Below are positions 9,009-17,336 of a stretch of 64,000 nt of DNA, one piece after another. Source of the DNA: Pseudoxanthomonas yeongjuensis (GTDB taxonomy: Bacteria > Pseudomonadota > Gammaproteobacteria > Xanthomonadales > Xanthomonadaceae); contig NZ_PDWT01000002.1 of assembly GCF_010093345.1 (NCBI RefSeq), positions 62,001 through 126,000 of the forward strand, read 5' to 3'. The notes beneath the pieces were generated by a model. The model searched no databases. It saw only the letters and a list, made by a program, of their open reading frames with translations, and was not told where the DNA came from. Position numbers and translations under genes: made by a program. How positions within the stretch are numbered: position 1 is the first letter of the stretch; each line of letters opens with the position of its first letter.

Positions 9009-10975
9009 ATCCGCTGTCGCGCCTGCTGGTGCTGTCGCTGGCCCTGCTCTGCGGCGCCTGCGTCAGCCTGTCCGGCACCCAGCGCAACCGGGCCGCGTCC
9101 ATCGCCCACGCCGCGCGCTCGCAGGTCATCGACTGCAATGCGGCCGATGCCTGCGCGCAGGCATCGGCCTTGCGCGCGTTGGGCGATCGCGCGCAGGCCG
9201 AATCGACCGCGCAGGCGCCACGCCACTATGCGCTGATCCTGGACCGCGGCCAGGATGCGCTGCTGGCGCGCCTCAACCTGATCCGCAGCGCGCGCAGCCG
9301 CATCGACCTGCAGACCTATATCTTCGACACCGACGACAGCGCGCGCCTGGTGCTGGACGAACTGCTGGCCGCGGCCCGGCGCGGAGTGCAGGTGCGGTTG
9401 CTGATCGACCAGCTCTCGGCGATCCCCGACCTGCGCATCCTCGCCGCGCTGTCCGGGGCGCACAAGGATTTGCAGATCCGCATCTACAACCCCAGCTTCG
9501 GCAAGGCCAAGCTCAATTATTTCGACTATGCCGGCAGCGTGCTGTGCTGCTTCCGCCGCTTCAACCAGCGCATGCACACCAAGCTGATCCTGATCGACGA
9601 TGCGGTCGGCATCACCGGTGGACGCAATTATCAGGACGACTATTACGACTGGGATGCGGAATACAATTTCCGCGATCGCGATGTGCTGGTGGCGGGGCCG
9701 GCCGCGCGGGAAATGGCGGCCAACTTCGAAGCGTTCTGGAGCGCGCGCCGCAGCGTGCCGGTGGAACGCCTGAACGACGTCGGTCGCAAGCTGCTCAAGG
9801 AGGGCGTGCCGAGCATGCCGCCGGCGGATTTCCTGCGCCCCGACCGGGTGGCGGCGATATCGGCCGAGGCCAGCGATGACGAGCGGGTGCGCGAACGCCT
9901 GGTCCAGCCGGCGATGGCGGTGGGCATGGTGAAATACGTCGCCGATCTGCCGCAGAAACATCGACGGGAACGCCCGGATGGGGCGGCCCCGGCGGTGCCG
10001 GAACTGAAAGCGCTGATCGATGGCGCGCAAGCGGAAGTGCTGATCCAGACTCCTTACCTGGTGATGTCCGATGCGGCCCAGGATCTGTTCAGGGCGTTGC
10101 ACCAGCGCAAGCCGCCGCCGCAGGTGATCGTCTCCACCAACAGCCTGGCCGCGACCGACAACGCGGTCGTGTACTCGATGTCGTTCAAGTACAAGCGCCG
10201 CTACCTGCGCGAGTTCGGCTTCCGCATCTACGAGTACAAACCTTTCCCGGAGGATGCGCCGGTCGACTATGCCGCGCTGATGCCCGATGGCCCGCCGCTG
10301 GCGGTGAAGGATGAAGACGGTTTTCGCGGCCCATCCGGTTCGCTCGGCCCGTCTTCGGGATCGACGGATGCGAAGAACAGGAGGGATATGAGGGAGAGGA
10401 GAGGTGCGAGGGGCACCACCCGCCGCTTGCAGCGCACCGAATCGCGACCCTCGTTCCTCAGCAGCGGCGCCGCCACCAGGCTGCTGCCGCTCAAGCGCGC
10501 CGGCGTTCGCCTGGGCCTGCATGCCAAGTCGATGGTGATCGATAACCGGATCGGCGTGATCGGCACGCACAACTTCGATCCGCGCTCGGAGAACTACAAC
10601 ACCGAGAGCGCGGTGATCATCGACGATCCGGCCTTCGCCCAGGCCCTGGCCGCCAGCATCCGCCACGACATCGCGCCGGAGAATTCCTGGGTGATCGCGC
10701 CGCGGGCCAAGCCGCCGGTGCTGTCGGGGCTCGATTACAGCCTGGGCAAGGTCTCCGAGGCGTTGCCGCTGTTCGACCTGTGGCCATGGCGCTACGCCAC
10801 CAGCTACGAATTCAAGCCCGGACCCGACTGCCCGGTACCGGTCGCGGCCAACGACCCCGCCTTCCATCGCTGTTACCAGGCGGTCGGTGACTTCCCTGAA
10901 GTCAATGTCGGCCCGAAGTGGCTGTACACGCGGTTGTTGACCGCATTCGGGGCTGGGCTGGTTCCGATTCTGTAG
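9005..10975 (+). CDS. Phospholipase D-like lipoprotein (cardiolipin synthase type)
   Basis: The 656-residue protein starts at a TTG that overlaps the previous stop. It has a lipoprotein signal (LALLCGACVS, predicted lipidated Cys). Two HKD motifs are visible: HTKLILIDDAVGITGGRN and HAKSMVIDNRIGVIGTHN, so it should form the two-lobed PLD active site. Cardiolipin synthases and related phosphatidyltransferases have this layout, although the lipid anchor suggests a periplasmic enzyme. Residues of about 436-495 form an Arg/Ser-rich stretch unlike the rest of the protein (see findings). It is the last gene of the parA-sixA-yceI run. Confidence 0.82.
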   Translation: MNPLSRLLVLSLALLCGACVSLSGTQRNRAASIAHAARSQVIDCNAADACAQASALRALGDRAQAESTAQAPRHYALILDRGQDALLARLNLIRSARSRIDLQTYIFDTDDSARLVLDELLAAARRGVQVRLLIDQLSAIPDLRILAALSGAHKDLQIRIYNPSFGKAKLNYFDYAGSVLCCFRRFNQRMHTKLILIDDAVGITGGRNYQDDYYDWDAEYNFRDRDVLVAGPAAREMAANFEAFWSARRSVPVERLNDVGRKLLKEGVPSMPPADFLRPDRVAAISAEASDDERVRERLVQPAMAVGMVKYVADLPQKHRRERPDGAAPAVPELKALIDGAQAEVLIQTPYLVMSDAAQDLFRALHQRKPPPQVIVSTNSLAATDNAVVYSMSFKYKRRYLREFGFRIYEYKPFPEDAPVDYAALMPDGPPLAVKDEDGFRGPSGSLGPSSGSTDAKNRRDMRERRGARGTTRRLQRTESRPSFLSSGAATRLLPLKRAGVRLGLHAKSMVIDNRIGVIGTHNFDPRSENYNTESAVIIDDPAFAQALAASIRHDIAPENSWVIAPRAKPPVLSGLDYSLGKVSEALPLFDLWPWRYATSYEFKPGPDCPVPVAANDPAFHRCYQAVGDFPEVNVGPKWLYTRLLTAFGAGLVPIL

Positions 10976-11079
10976 CCTCTCTGGAAGTTGGTGGTTGGAG
11001 GCAAAAGCGTGCGGCTTCGTTTCTTGCTTTTGCCTCCTTTGGGAGAGTGAGGAAGCAAAACCAGACTCTCGCCGCTCTC

Positions 11080-11182
11080 GTTCCTCGTTCCTCGTTCCTC
11101 GTTCCTCACTCCTCACTCCTCGTTCCTCACTCCTCGTTCCTCACTCCTCACTCCTCGTTCCTCACTCCTCACTCCTCACTCC
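11080..11182. repeat. Heptamer array, 14 units of GTTCCTC or ACTCCTC
   Basis: Fourteen complete 7-base units lie head to tail, each either GTTCCTC (G) or ACTCCTC (A), in the order G G G G A A G A G A A G A A, followed by a partial ACTCC. The array ends 12 bases before the thioesterase start at 11195. It is the same unit, in reverse orientation, as at 7069-7130. Confidence 0.95.
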
Positions 11183-11194
11183 AAAGGCTCCCCC

Positions 11195-11617
11195 ATGGCT
11201 TTCCGCACTCCAGTCGATATCGACGCCATCAACACCCGCGCCCGCGGTTCGCTGGTCGAAAACCTGGGCATCCGCATCACCGAAGCCGGCGACGACTGGT
11301 TGCGCGGGACCATGCCGGTGGATGCGCGGACCAGGCAGCCTTATGGATTGCTGCATGGCGGCGCCTCGGTCGCGCTGGCCGAAACCCTGGGCAGCATGGC
11401 CGGCAACCTGTGCGTGGACAATGCGAAGGAAATGGTCGTCGGTCTGGAGATCAACGCCAATCACCTGCGTGCCGCACGCGAGGGCGTCGTCACCGGCACC
11501 GCCCGCGCGATCCATGTCGGCCGCAGCACCCAGGTGTGGGAAATCCGCATCGAGAACGAAGCCGGCAAGCCGGTGTGCATCTCGCGGATCACCCTGGCGG
11601 TGGTGCCGGTGGGGTGA
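11195..11617 (+). CDS. Hotdog-fold thioesterase (PaaI/MenI type)
   Basis: The 140-residue protein has the single-domain hotdog pattern: YGLLHGGASVALAETLGSMAG with the HGG motif and a catalytic acidic residue on the helix, then GLEINANHLRAAREGVVTG and a closing strand CISRITLAVVPVG. The family hydrolyses small or aryl acyl-CoAs (PaaI, EntH, MenI). The acyl group cannot be told. It sits right behind the heptamer array, so its promoter must lie in or before the repeats. Confidence 0.85.
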   Translation: MAFRTPVDIDAINTRARGSLVENLGIRITEAGDDWLRGTMPVDARTRQPYGLLHGGASVALAETLGSMAGNLCVDNAKEMVVGLEINANHLRAAREGVVTGTARAIHVGRSTQVWEIRIENEAGKPVCISRITLAVVPVG

Positions 11618-11724
11618 GAGGTTCGGCTTCCCGCTCACGGCCACCGGCTTTCACAGTGAAGACGGCAGTTATTCAGGCCATCCTTTAGTGGCGCAACTCC
11701 AGACCCATCCGGTATCGTGCGCGG

Positions 11725-12525
11725 ATGACTTTCCCCCTGCCTCACGCCAGCTCCGGCGGCGGACTGGGGCGCGCGTTCCGCTACCTGTATCGCGTTCCCC
11801 TGCTGCTCCTCCACATCGTCGTGCTGCTGCCGCTGGTGCTGCTGAGCATGGTGCCGCTGTGGTCGGGCCTGCGCGTGGGCGGGCTGCGCATCGAGCACCT
11901 GGCCGTCAAGCTGTGGTCGGCGGGGTTGATGCGGATCTTCGGTTTCCGCCTGCGCCGGATCGGTACGCCGTTGCCGGATCCGGTGATGTTCGTGGCCAAC
12001 CATGTCAGCTGGGTGGACATCGAGATGCTGCATAGCCAGCGCATGATGGGTTTCGTGGCCAAGCAGGAAATCCGCGGCTGGCCGCTGGTGGGCTGGCTGG
12101 CGGCGCGCGGCGAGACCATCTTCCACCAGCGCGGCAGCCAGGAATCGATGGGCGGGGTGATGCACGCGATGCTGGCGCGCCTGCAGGACGGGCGCCCGGT
12201 CGGCGTGTTCCCCGAAGGACGCACGCGCGATGGCGTTGAAGTGGGCCCGTTCCATGCGCGGATCTTCCAGCCGGCGGTGGAAGCGGGCGTGCCGGTGCAA
12301 CCGGTCGCGCTGCGCTACGGCCCGCGCGGCAATGCGCAGACGGTGGTGGCGTTCGGGCCCCGCGAAAGTTTCTTCGCCAATTTCATGCGCTTGCTCGGCG
12401 AACCCGCGCGCATTGCCGATGTGTGTTTCCTGGCCCCGATCGCGGCCGGCGAGCTGGAAGGCCGCAGCAAGATCGCCGAACTGTCGCGCGAGCGGATCCT
12501 TGCCGCGATGGGCGCCGACGCCTGA
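11725..12525 (+). CDS. plsC: 1-acyl-sn-glycerol-3-phosphate acyltransferase
   Basis: The 266-residue protein has an N-terminal hydrophobic segment (LLLLHIVVLLPLVLLSM), the acyltransferase motif HX4D in NHVSWVD, and FPEGRTRDG (motif III) with KQEIRGWPLVGW between them. These are the PlsC/LPLAT marks: it adds the second acyl chain to lysophosphatidate at the inner membrane. Xanthomonadales often carry several paralogues, so this one may act on another acceptor such as an ornithine lipid. The YheT-like gene follows after about 45 bases. Confidence 0.85.
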   Translation: MTFPLPHASSGGGLGRAFRYLYRVPLLLLHIVVLLPLVLLSMVPLWSGLRVGGLRIEHLAVKLWSAGLMRIFGFRLRRIGTPLPDPVMFVANHVSWVDIEMLHSQRMMGFVAKQEIRGWPLVGWLAARGETIFHQRGSQESMGGVMHAMLARLQDGRPVGVFPEGRTRDGVEVGPFHARIFQPAVEAGVPVQPVALRYGPRGNAQTVVAFGPRESFFANFMRLLGEPARIADVCFLAPIAAGELEGRSKIAELSRERILAAMGADA

Positions 12526-12571
12526 TGGCGATCGGCGCGACATTCCATTCCCCGGGAGCACGTGGCGCCCC

Positions 12572-13561
12572 ATGCTGACTGCCGCCGACTACCAGCCGCC
12601 GAAATGGCTGCACAACCCGCACCTGCAGTCGGTGCTGAGTTCCAGCGGCCTGCGCCGCCGCCGCGGCCTGCGCGCGCTCAACGCCACCGGCGCGGTGACC
12701 ACCGAACATATCTTCGATGGCGGCGACGGCGTGCGCCTGCAGGGCTGGCACAGCGCGGTGCCCGGCAGGACCGGCAGCGGCCTGGCCCTGCTGCTGCACG
12801 GCTGGGAAGGCAGCACCGAATCCAGCTACATGCGCATGACCGCCGCGCGCCTGCTTGAGGGCGGTTTCGAAGTGGTGCGGCTGAACTTCCGCGACCACGG
12901 CAACACCCATCATCTCAACCAGGAAATCTTCCACTCCAACCGGCTGGACGAAGTGGTGAATGCGGCCGGCGACGTCGCCCGCCGTTTTCCCAACCGACCG
13001 TTCGTGGCGGCCGGCTATTCGCTGGGCGGCAACTTCGTCCTGCGCCTGGCCCTGCGCGCGCCGCAGGCCGGGCTGCCGTTGCTGCGGGTGGCCGCGGTGT
13101 GCCCGGTGCTGGATCCTTCGGCCTCGCTGATGGGCATGGAGGAAGGCCTGCCGCTGTATCACTGGTATTTCCAGCGCAAGTGGCGGCATTCGCTGGAGCG
13201 CAAGCGCGAGCTGTTCCCCGAACGCCACAACTACGACGACGAGACGCTGGCCAAGAGCGTGCGCGAATTGACCCGCTGGATGGTCGAGCGGCATACCGAC
13301 TTCGGCACCATCGATGCGTACTTCGAAGGCTATTCCATCGCCGGCAACCGGCTGGCGGGGCTGGCCGTGCCGGCCGACATCCTCATGGCCGAGGACGACC
13401 CGGTCATTCCCTTCGCCGATTTCCAGGCCTGGCAGTTGCCGGCATCGGCCCATCTGGAGACCGCGCGCTGGGGCGGACATTGCGGTTTCATCGAGAACGC
13501 GGCCTGCGACGGCTTCGGCGAGCGCTGGGTGACCGGGCGCCTGCTGATGGCGGGCGCCTGA
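12572..13561 (+). CDS. YheT-type alpha/beta hydrolase
   Basis: The 329-residue protein has the YheT/EMB8 layout. It opens with YQPPKWLHNPHLQSVLSS and continues with LLLHGWEGSTESSYM (oxyanion region), the nucleophile elbow GYSLGGNF, AEDDPVIPF with the charge-relay Asp and GGHCGF with the catalytic His. The family comprises esterases of unsettled substrate. I chose the ATG at 12572, which follows a GGGAG site. It is probably cotranscribed with plsC. Confidence 0.85.
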   Translation: MLTAADYQPPKWLHNPHLQSVLSSSGLRRRRGLRALNATGAVTTEHIFDGGDGVRLQGWHSAVPGRTGSGLALLLHGWEGSTESSYMRMTAARLLEGGFEVVRLNFRDHGNTHHLNQEIFHSNRLDEVVNAAGDVARRFPNRPFVAAGYSLGGNFVLRLALRAPQAGLPLLRVAAVCPVLDPSASLMGMEEGLPLYHWYFQRKWRHSLERKRELFPERHNYDDETLAKSVRELTRWMVERHTDFGTIDAYFEGYSIAGNRLAGLAVPADILMAEDDPVIPFADFQAWQLPASAHLETARWGGHCGFIENAACDGFGERWVTGRLLMAGA

Positions 13562-13628
13562 GCCCGGCAAGGCGCGGGTCCATAAAGACGCGAGGCTACA
13601 ATGGGAGTTTGATCCGGCACTCCTTCCC

Positions 13629-15689
13629 ATGTACGACAACCTCATCGAGGCCCTGCGCCGCAACGCGACCGACGAAGCCCTGAGCACCGCGCGCGCGCTG
13701 GTGGCCACGCATCCGCAAGACCCGCAGGCGCATCGCTGGCTGGCCGTGGCCCTGCAGCAGAATGGCGAGGCCGAAGCGGCCCTGGCCAGCATCAATCAGG
13801 CGATCGCATTGGCGCCCGAAGACGCCGGCCTGCATGTCGCCCATGCCGGCCTGCTGGTGGGCACGCGCCAGAATGAGGCGGCCCGGTCGGCGCTGGCCCA
13901 GGCCAGCGGACTGGATCCCAACCAGTTCGACGCCTACGCCATGCAGGCGCAACTGGCCCTTGGCCGCGGCGATCTGGACGAGGCCGAGCGGCTCAGCCGA
14001 TTGGCGGCCCGGGTCGCGCCCGAACATCCGCAACTGGCCGCGATCGACGGCATGCTGGCCCTGCGCCGCGGCAAGGGCGACGATGCGCTGAAGCTCGTGT
14101 CCGCTGCCTTGCAGCGCGAGCCCGAAGACATCCAGCTGCGTTACGCGCTCGGCTTCATTTACATGGAAAAGGGTCTTTGGGCCTTCGCCGAACAGGCGTT
14201 CCGTGGTGTCCTGGAGAAAACCCCGGCAGCGGCGACCCTGCGGCCCCTGATCGCCGAACTGATGCGCCGGCAGGGACGTCCTGCCGAGGCAGCCGAGGAA
14301 CTGGCGCCGTTGTTGGGCGAGGACGCAAACCCGGCGTTGCGCCGCTTCGCCGGGCAACTGCGTCTGGCCGCCGGCCAGCCGGGACAGGCCCTGCCCTTGC
14401 TGCTGCAGGTATTGGCGCAGCTGCCGGACGACCGCGGCACGCTGGCGGCGCTGGTCGAGGCCGGCCGGGTCCCCGCACTGCATGCACAGGTCCGCGATGC
14501 TCTGGAAGCGGCGCTGGCCACCCACCCGCAAGCCGTCGAACTATGGCAGGCGAGGCTGGCGATAGAGCCGCTGGGCGAAGCCGGGCGCGAGCTGCTCGAG
14601 CGCTGGGTGGCGCAGATGCCCGGTTCCACCGTGCCCCTGGCGGCGCAGATGGGCCTGCATGCGAGGCTGGGCGAAAGCGTCGCCGCCGAAACGCTGGCCC
14701 ATCGCATCCTGGGACTGGACCCGGACCAGGGTGAGGCCCAGGTCTATGTGCTAGACAAACTGCTGGTCAAGGATCCGCGGGCAGCGATCGAGCGGATCGA
14801 AGAATGGAGCGCACGCGCCACGCAGCCGGCGCGACAACAGGCCCTGCTCGGTTGGCTCGGGCAGGCCCAGGATCGCGCCGGCCTGCGCGGGGAAGCTCTG
14901 GCGACCTGGACCCGGTTCCACGCCAATGCCGCACCTTCGCGCACGCCCCTGCCCCCGACCAGCGCGCCGCCCAGGCAGTGGCCCGCGCTAGGCGAGATGC
15001 CGCCGCAGCCGGCGATGACCATGTTCCTGTGGGGCGCGCCGGGCTCGGGGGTCGAGCGTCTGGCCGCGGTGATGGCAACGGCCGCGGAACCTTTCCGTGG
15101 CGATCGTTTCGGGGCGACGCCTCCGCGCGACGGCCTGCAGGATTATGCGGTGGTCGATGCCCTGGTTTCGGGACGTGTTTCCGGTGAAGCCGTGATCAGG
15201 CAGTGGCGCGAAACCTTGCCGGTGCGCGGTGTCGCCAATGGCCACGTGTTCGACTGGCTGCCGTGGTGGGACAACTCCTTGCTAATGGCGCTGCGTCCGC
15301 ATGTGCGCGAAGGCATGTTGATGATCGCGCTGCGCGATCCGCGCGACATGCTGCTGGAATGGCTGGCCTTCGGTACGGCGATGCCGTTCGCGATGCCAGC
15401 GCCGCAACGCGCGGCCGGCTGGCTGGCCATCGCGTTGAACCAGGTCGCCAGCTTGGTCGAGGAACAGTGGTATCCCAATCGCGTGGTGCGGACTGACCTG
15501 ATCGAAAACGACCCGCAAGCCGCCGCCGATGCGCTTTCCGAAGCGATGAAACTCAAATGGCCGGCGCCGGCTTCGACCGGCCCGTTGCGATTCCCGGCCG
15601 GGCATTGGCGCGAATATGCGCAGGTGCTCGCGGAGCCGTTCGCCTTGCTCACCCCGGTTGCGGTGCGCCTGGGTTATCCCGAAAACTGA
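13629..15689 (+). CDS. TPR protein with a C-terminal sulfotransferase-like domain
   Basis: The 686-residue protein has about a dozen TPR-like helix pairs (residues 1-440; for example ALASINQAIALAPEDAGLHVAH and ALGFIYMEKGLWAFAEQAFRG). After a Pro-rich linker comes a domain beginning FLWGAPGSGVERLA near residue 467. That segment resembles the 5'-PSB loop of PAPS-dependent sulfotransferases, and ALRDPRDM recalls the 3'-phosphate site. TPR-sulfotransferase fusions are common in Xanthomonadales. Whether this copy is active is uncertain because the loop is not canonical. Confidence 0.7.
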   Translation: MYDNLIEALRRNATDEALSTARALVATHPQDPQAHRWLAVALQQNGEAEAALASINQAIALAPEDAGLHVAHAGLLVGTRQNEAARSALAQASGLDPNQFDAYAMQAQLALGRGDLDEAERLSRLAARVAPEHPQLAAIDGMLALRRGKGDDALKLVSAALQREPEDIQLRYALGFIYMEKGLWAFAEQAFRGVLEKTPAAATLRPLIAELMRRQGRPAEAAEELAPLLGEDANPALRRFAGQLRLAAGQPGQALPLLLQVLAQLPDDRGTLAALVEAGRVPALHAQVRDALEAALATHPQAVELWQARLAIEPLGEAGRELLERWVAQMPGSTVPLAAQMGLHARLGESVAAETLAHRILGLDPDQGEAQVYVLDKLLVKDPRAAIERIEEWSARATQPARQQALLGWLGQAQDRAGLRGEALATWTRFHANAAPSRTPLPPTSAPPRQWPALGEMPPQPAMTMFLWGAPGSGVERLAAVMATAAEPFRGDRFGATPPRDGLQDYAVVDALVSGRVSGEAVIRQWRETLPVRGVANGHVFDWLPWWDNSLLMALRPHVREGMLMIALRDPRDMLLEWLAFGTAMPFAMPAPQRAAGWLAIALNQVASLVEEQWYPNRVVRTDLIENDPQAAADALSEAMKLKWPAPASTGPLRFPAGHWREYAQVLAEPFALLTPVAVRLGYPEN

Positions 15690-15728
15690 TACGACCGCAA
15701 TATCGCTCTCCACCACGAGGAACCCGGC

Positions 15729-16358
15729 ATGCGTCTCTGGAGCGACAGTTTCGACAACGCAACCCCGATTCCGGCCGAATTCGCCATGGGCCAGGCCGAT
15801 GGCTTCGCCGGCAACCGCAATCCGCACCTGGCCTGGGACGAGGTGCCGGAAGGCACCAGATCCTTCGCGCTGCTGTGCATCGATCCGGATGCGCCGACGG
15901 TGGCGGAAACGGTCGGTCGCGATGATCTGGAGATTCCGGTCGAGCAGCCGCGTGGCGATTTCATCCACTGGACGATGGTCGATATCGCCGCGGACGCGCG
16001 CGCCATCGCGGCGGGAAGTTGCAGCGATGGCATCACCGTGAAGGGGAAGCGGAGCCCGCCGGGCCCACCGGGCTCACGCCAGGGTTTGAACGACTACACC
16101 GGCTGGTTCGCCGGCGACGCGGACATGGGCGGCGATTACTTCGGTTACGACGGCCCGTACCCGCCGTTCAACGACCTGCGCATGCATCGTTATTTCTTCC
16201 GCCTGTTCGCGCTGGACGTGCAGAAGCTCGATTTACCGCAGCGCTTCACCGCATCCGATGTGTTCCGGGCCATGCACCAGCATGTGTTGGCGGAAGCCTC
16301 GGTATACGGAGCGTATTCGTTGAACGCCAAGGCCTGGGCTGGACAACGGTTGGCGTAG
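15729..16358 (+). CDS. YbhB/YbcL-type phosphatidylethanolamine-binding protein
   Basis: The 209-residue protein has the PEBP core: NPHLAWDEVPEGTRSFAL, CIDPDAPT (ligand-site DPDAP), DFIHWTMVDI, GPYPPFNDLRMHRYFFRLFALD and a C-terminal helix. It is longer than E. coli YbhB because of an insertion around residues 60-75 and an Arg/Pro-rich loop near residue 110. There is no signal peptide. The TAG stop lies inside the first bases of a REP-like palindrome. Confidence 0.85.
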   Translation: MRLWSDSFDNATPIPAEFAMGQADGFAGNRNPHLAWDEVPEGTRSFALLCIDPDAPTVAETVGRDDLEIPVEQPRGDFIHWTMVDIAADARAIAAGSCSDGITVKGKRSPPGPPGSRQGLNDYTGWFAGDADMGGDYFGYDGPYPPFNDLRMHRYFFRLFALDVQKLDLPQRFTASDVFRAMHQHVLAEASVYGAYSLNAKAWAGQRLA

Positions 16359-16411
16359 GAGCGACGTGAATCGCGAAGCCATCGATCAGTCGCGACTCAC
16401 GTCGCTCCTGC
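16355..16411. repeat. REP-like palindrome
   Basis: Inverted arms starting GTAGGAGCGACG and ending CGTCGCTCCTGC lie between two convergent genes. The first bases GTAG supply the stop codon of the PEBP gene. Confidence 0.88.
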
Positions 16412-16427
16412 GCACGCAACAACCGGA

Positions 16428-17228
16428 TTACCGCTTCACGATTTCGGATTCCACCACCATGTCCAGTTCGTAGGCCAGCGAGCTGCCATCGGCCGGCGGG
16501 TTCTTGATCGTGTAGCGCTTCACCCGCAACACATTGCGGATGCCGGGCTCGTGCGCGTAGCCCTCGATGTCCTGGTAGAAATTACCGAACGCGCTATCGG
16601 TACCGGTCTTGACGCCCTTGTCGTCGTATTCGAGCTCGCGTACCTGCAGGCACTGCTTGTCGGGGACCATGGGATGGCTGCAGGCCCTGGTCTGCGCGGC
16701 CACTTCCAGGAACACGGTTTCGCCGGGGCCGCCATAGCGGGTTTCGGCGGTGGGTTCGCCAGTGAAGGTGAGCACGTCGCCGCTGGCGGTGGTCAGGGTC
16801 AGCGTGTCGGCCGACTGCGCGAATTTCAAGCTGCCCTCCAGGCGCTTGCCGACTTCCTGGTCCAGGGCCATCAGTCCGGCATCGGTGCAGGCCATCATGG
16901 TCGAGGCCATGCGATCGAAGGTCAGTTCATCGCCGGCGACCGAGTACGACCCGCCCATGCGGTTGCAGGTGTTGCCCACCCCCACGCGCCCGTCGACGAA
17001 ATCCAGTTGCACCGGCTTGTCCGCATCGACGAACAGCGCATCGATGCGCTGGCCTTGCGCGTTCTTCGCATCGGTCAGGCGCCAGTGGTTCGCGGACAGC
17101 GCAGGCGCATCGGTTGGAGCGGTGGCCGCTGGCGTTTCTGCGGCAGGCGTCGTCGCCGGTTCGCCTTGCGGCGGCTTGGCGCAGGCGGCCAGTGCGAATG
17201 GCAGTGCGAGAATCAGGTAGCGTTTCAT
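16428..17228 (-). CDS. META and DUF4377 domain lipoprotein
   Basis: The 266-residue precursor begins MKRYLILALPFALAACAK with a lipobox, followed by an Ala/Pro/Thr linker. A META/HslJ-type domain follows (HWRLTDAKNAQGQRID, VGVGNTCNRMGGSYSVAGDELTF, STMMACTDAGLMALD). A DUF4377-type domain ends the protein (ETVFLEVAAQTRACSHPM, KQCLQVREL, FYQDIEGYAHEPGIRNVLRV). Both domains occur in outer-membrane stress or heat-shock lipoproteins. The start at 17228 has a strong AGGAGA site; a longer frame from 17294 runs into a REP and is rejected. Confidence 0.82.
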   Translation of the reverse strand: MKRYLILALPFALAACAKPPQGEPATTPAAETPAATAPTDAPALSANHWRLTDAKNAQGQRIDALFVDADKPVQLDFVDGRVGVGNTCNRMGGSYSVAGDELTFDRMASTMMACTDAGLMALDQEVGKRLEGSLKFAQSADTLTLTTASGDVLTFTGEPTAETRYGGPGETVFLEVAAQTRACSHPMVPDKQCLQVRELEYDDKGVKTGTDSAFGNFYQDIEGYAHEPGIRNVLRVKRYTIKNPPADGSSLAYELDMVVESEIVKR

Positions 17229-17266
17229 TTCATTCTCCTTTGGCGGATTCGAACAAGCGCATCGAC

Positions 17267-17322
17267 GTAGGAGCGACGTGAGTCGCGAATTCATGGCTCT
17301 TCGCGACTCACGCCGCTCCTAC
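17267..17322. repeat. REP-like palindrome
   Basis: Arms 17267-17289 and 17300-17322 are reverse complements with one mismatch. It lies between the META lipoprotein start and the uppP stop. Confidence 0.88.
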
Positions 17323-17336
17323 GTGCCGCAGAGGGA

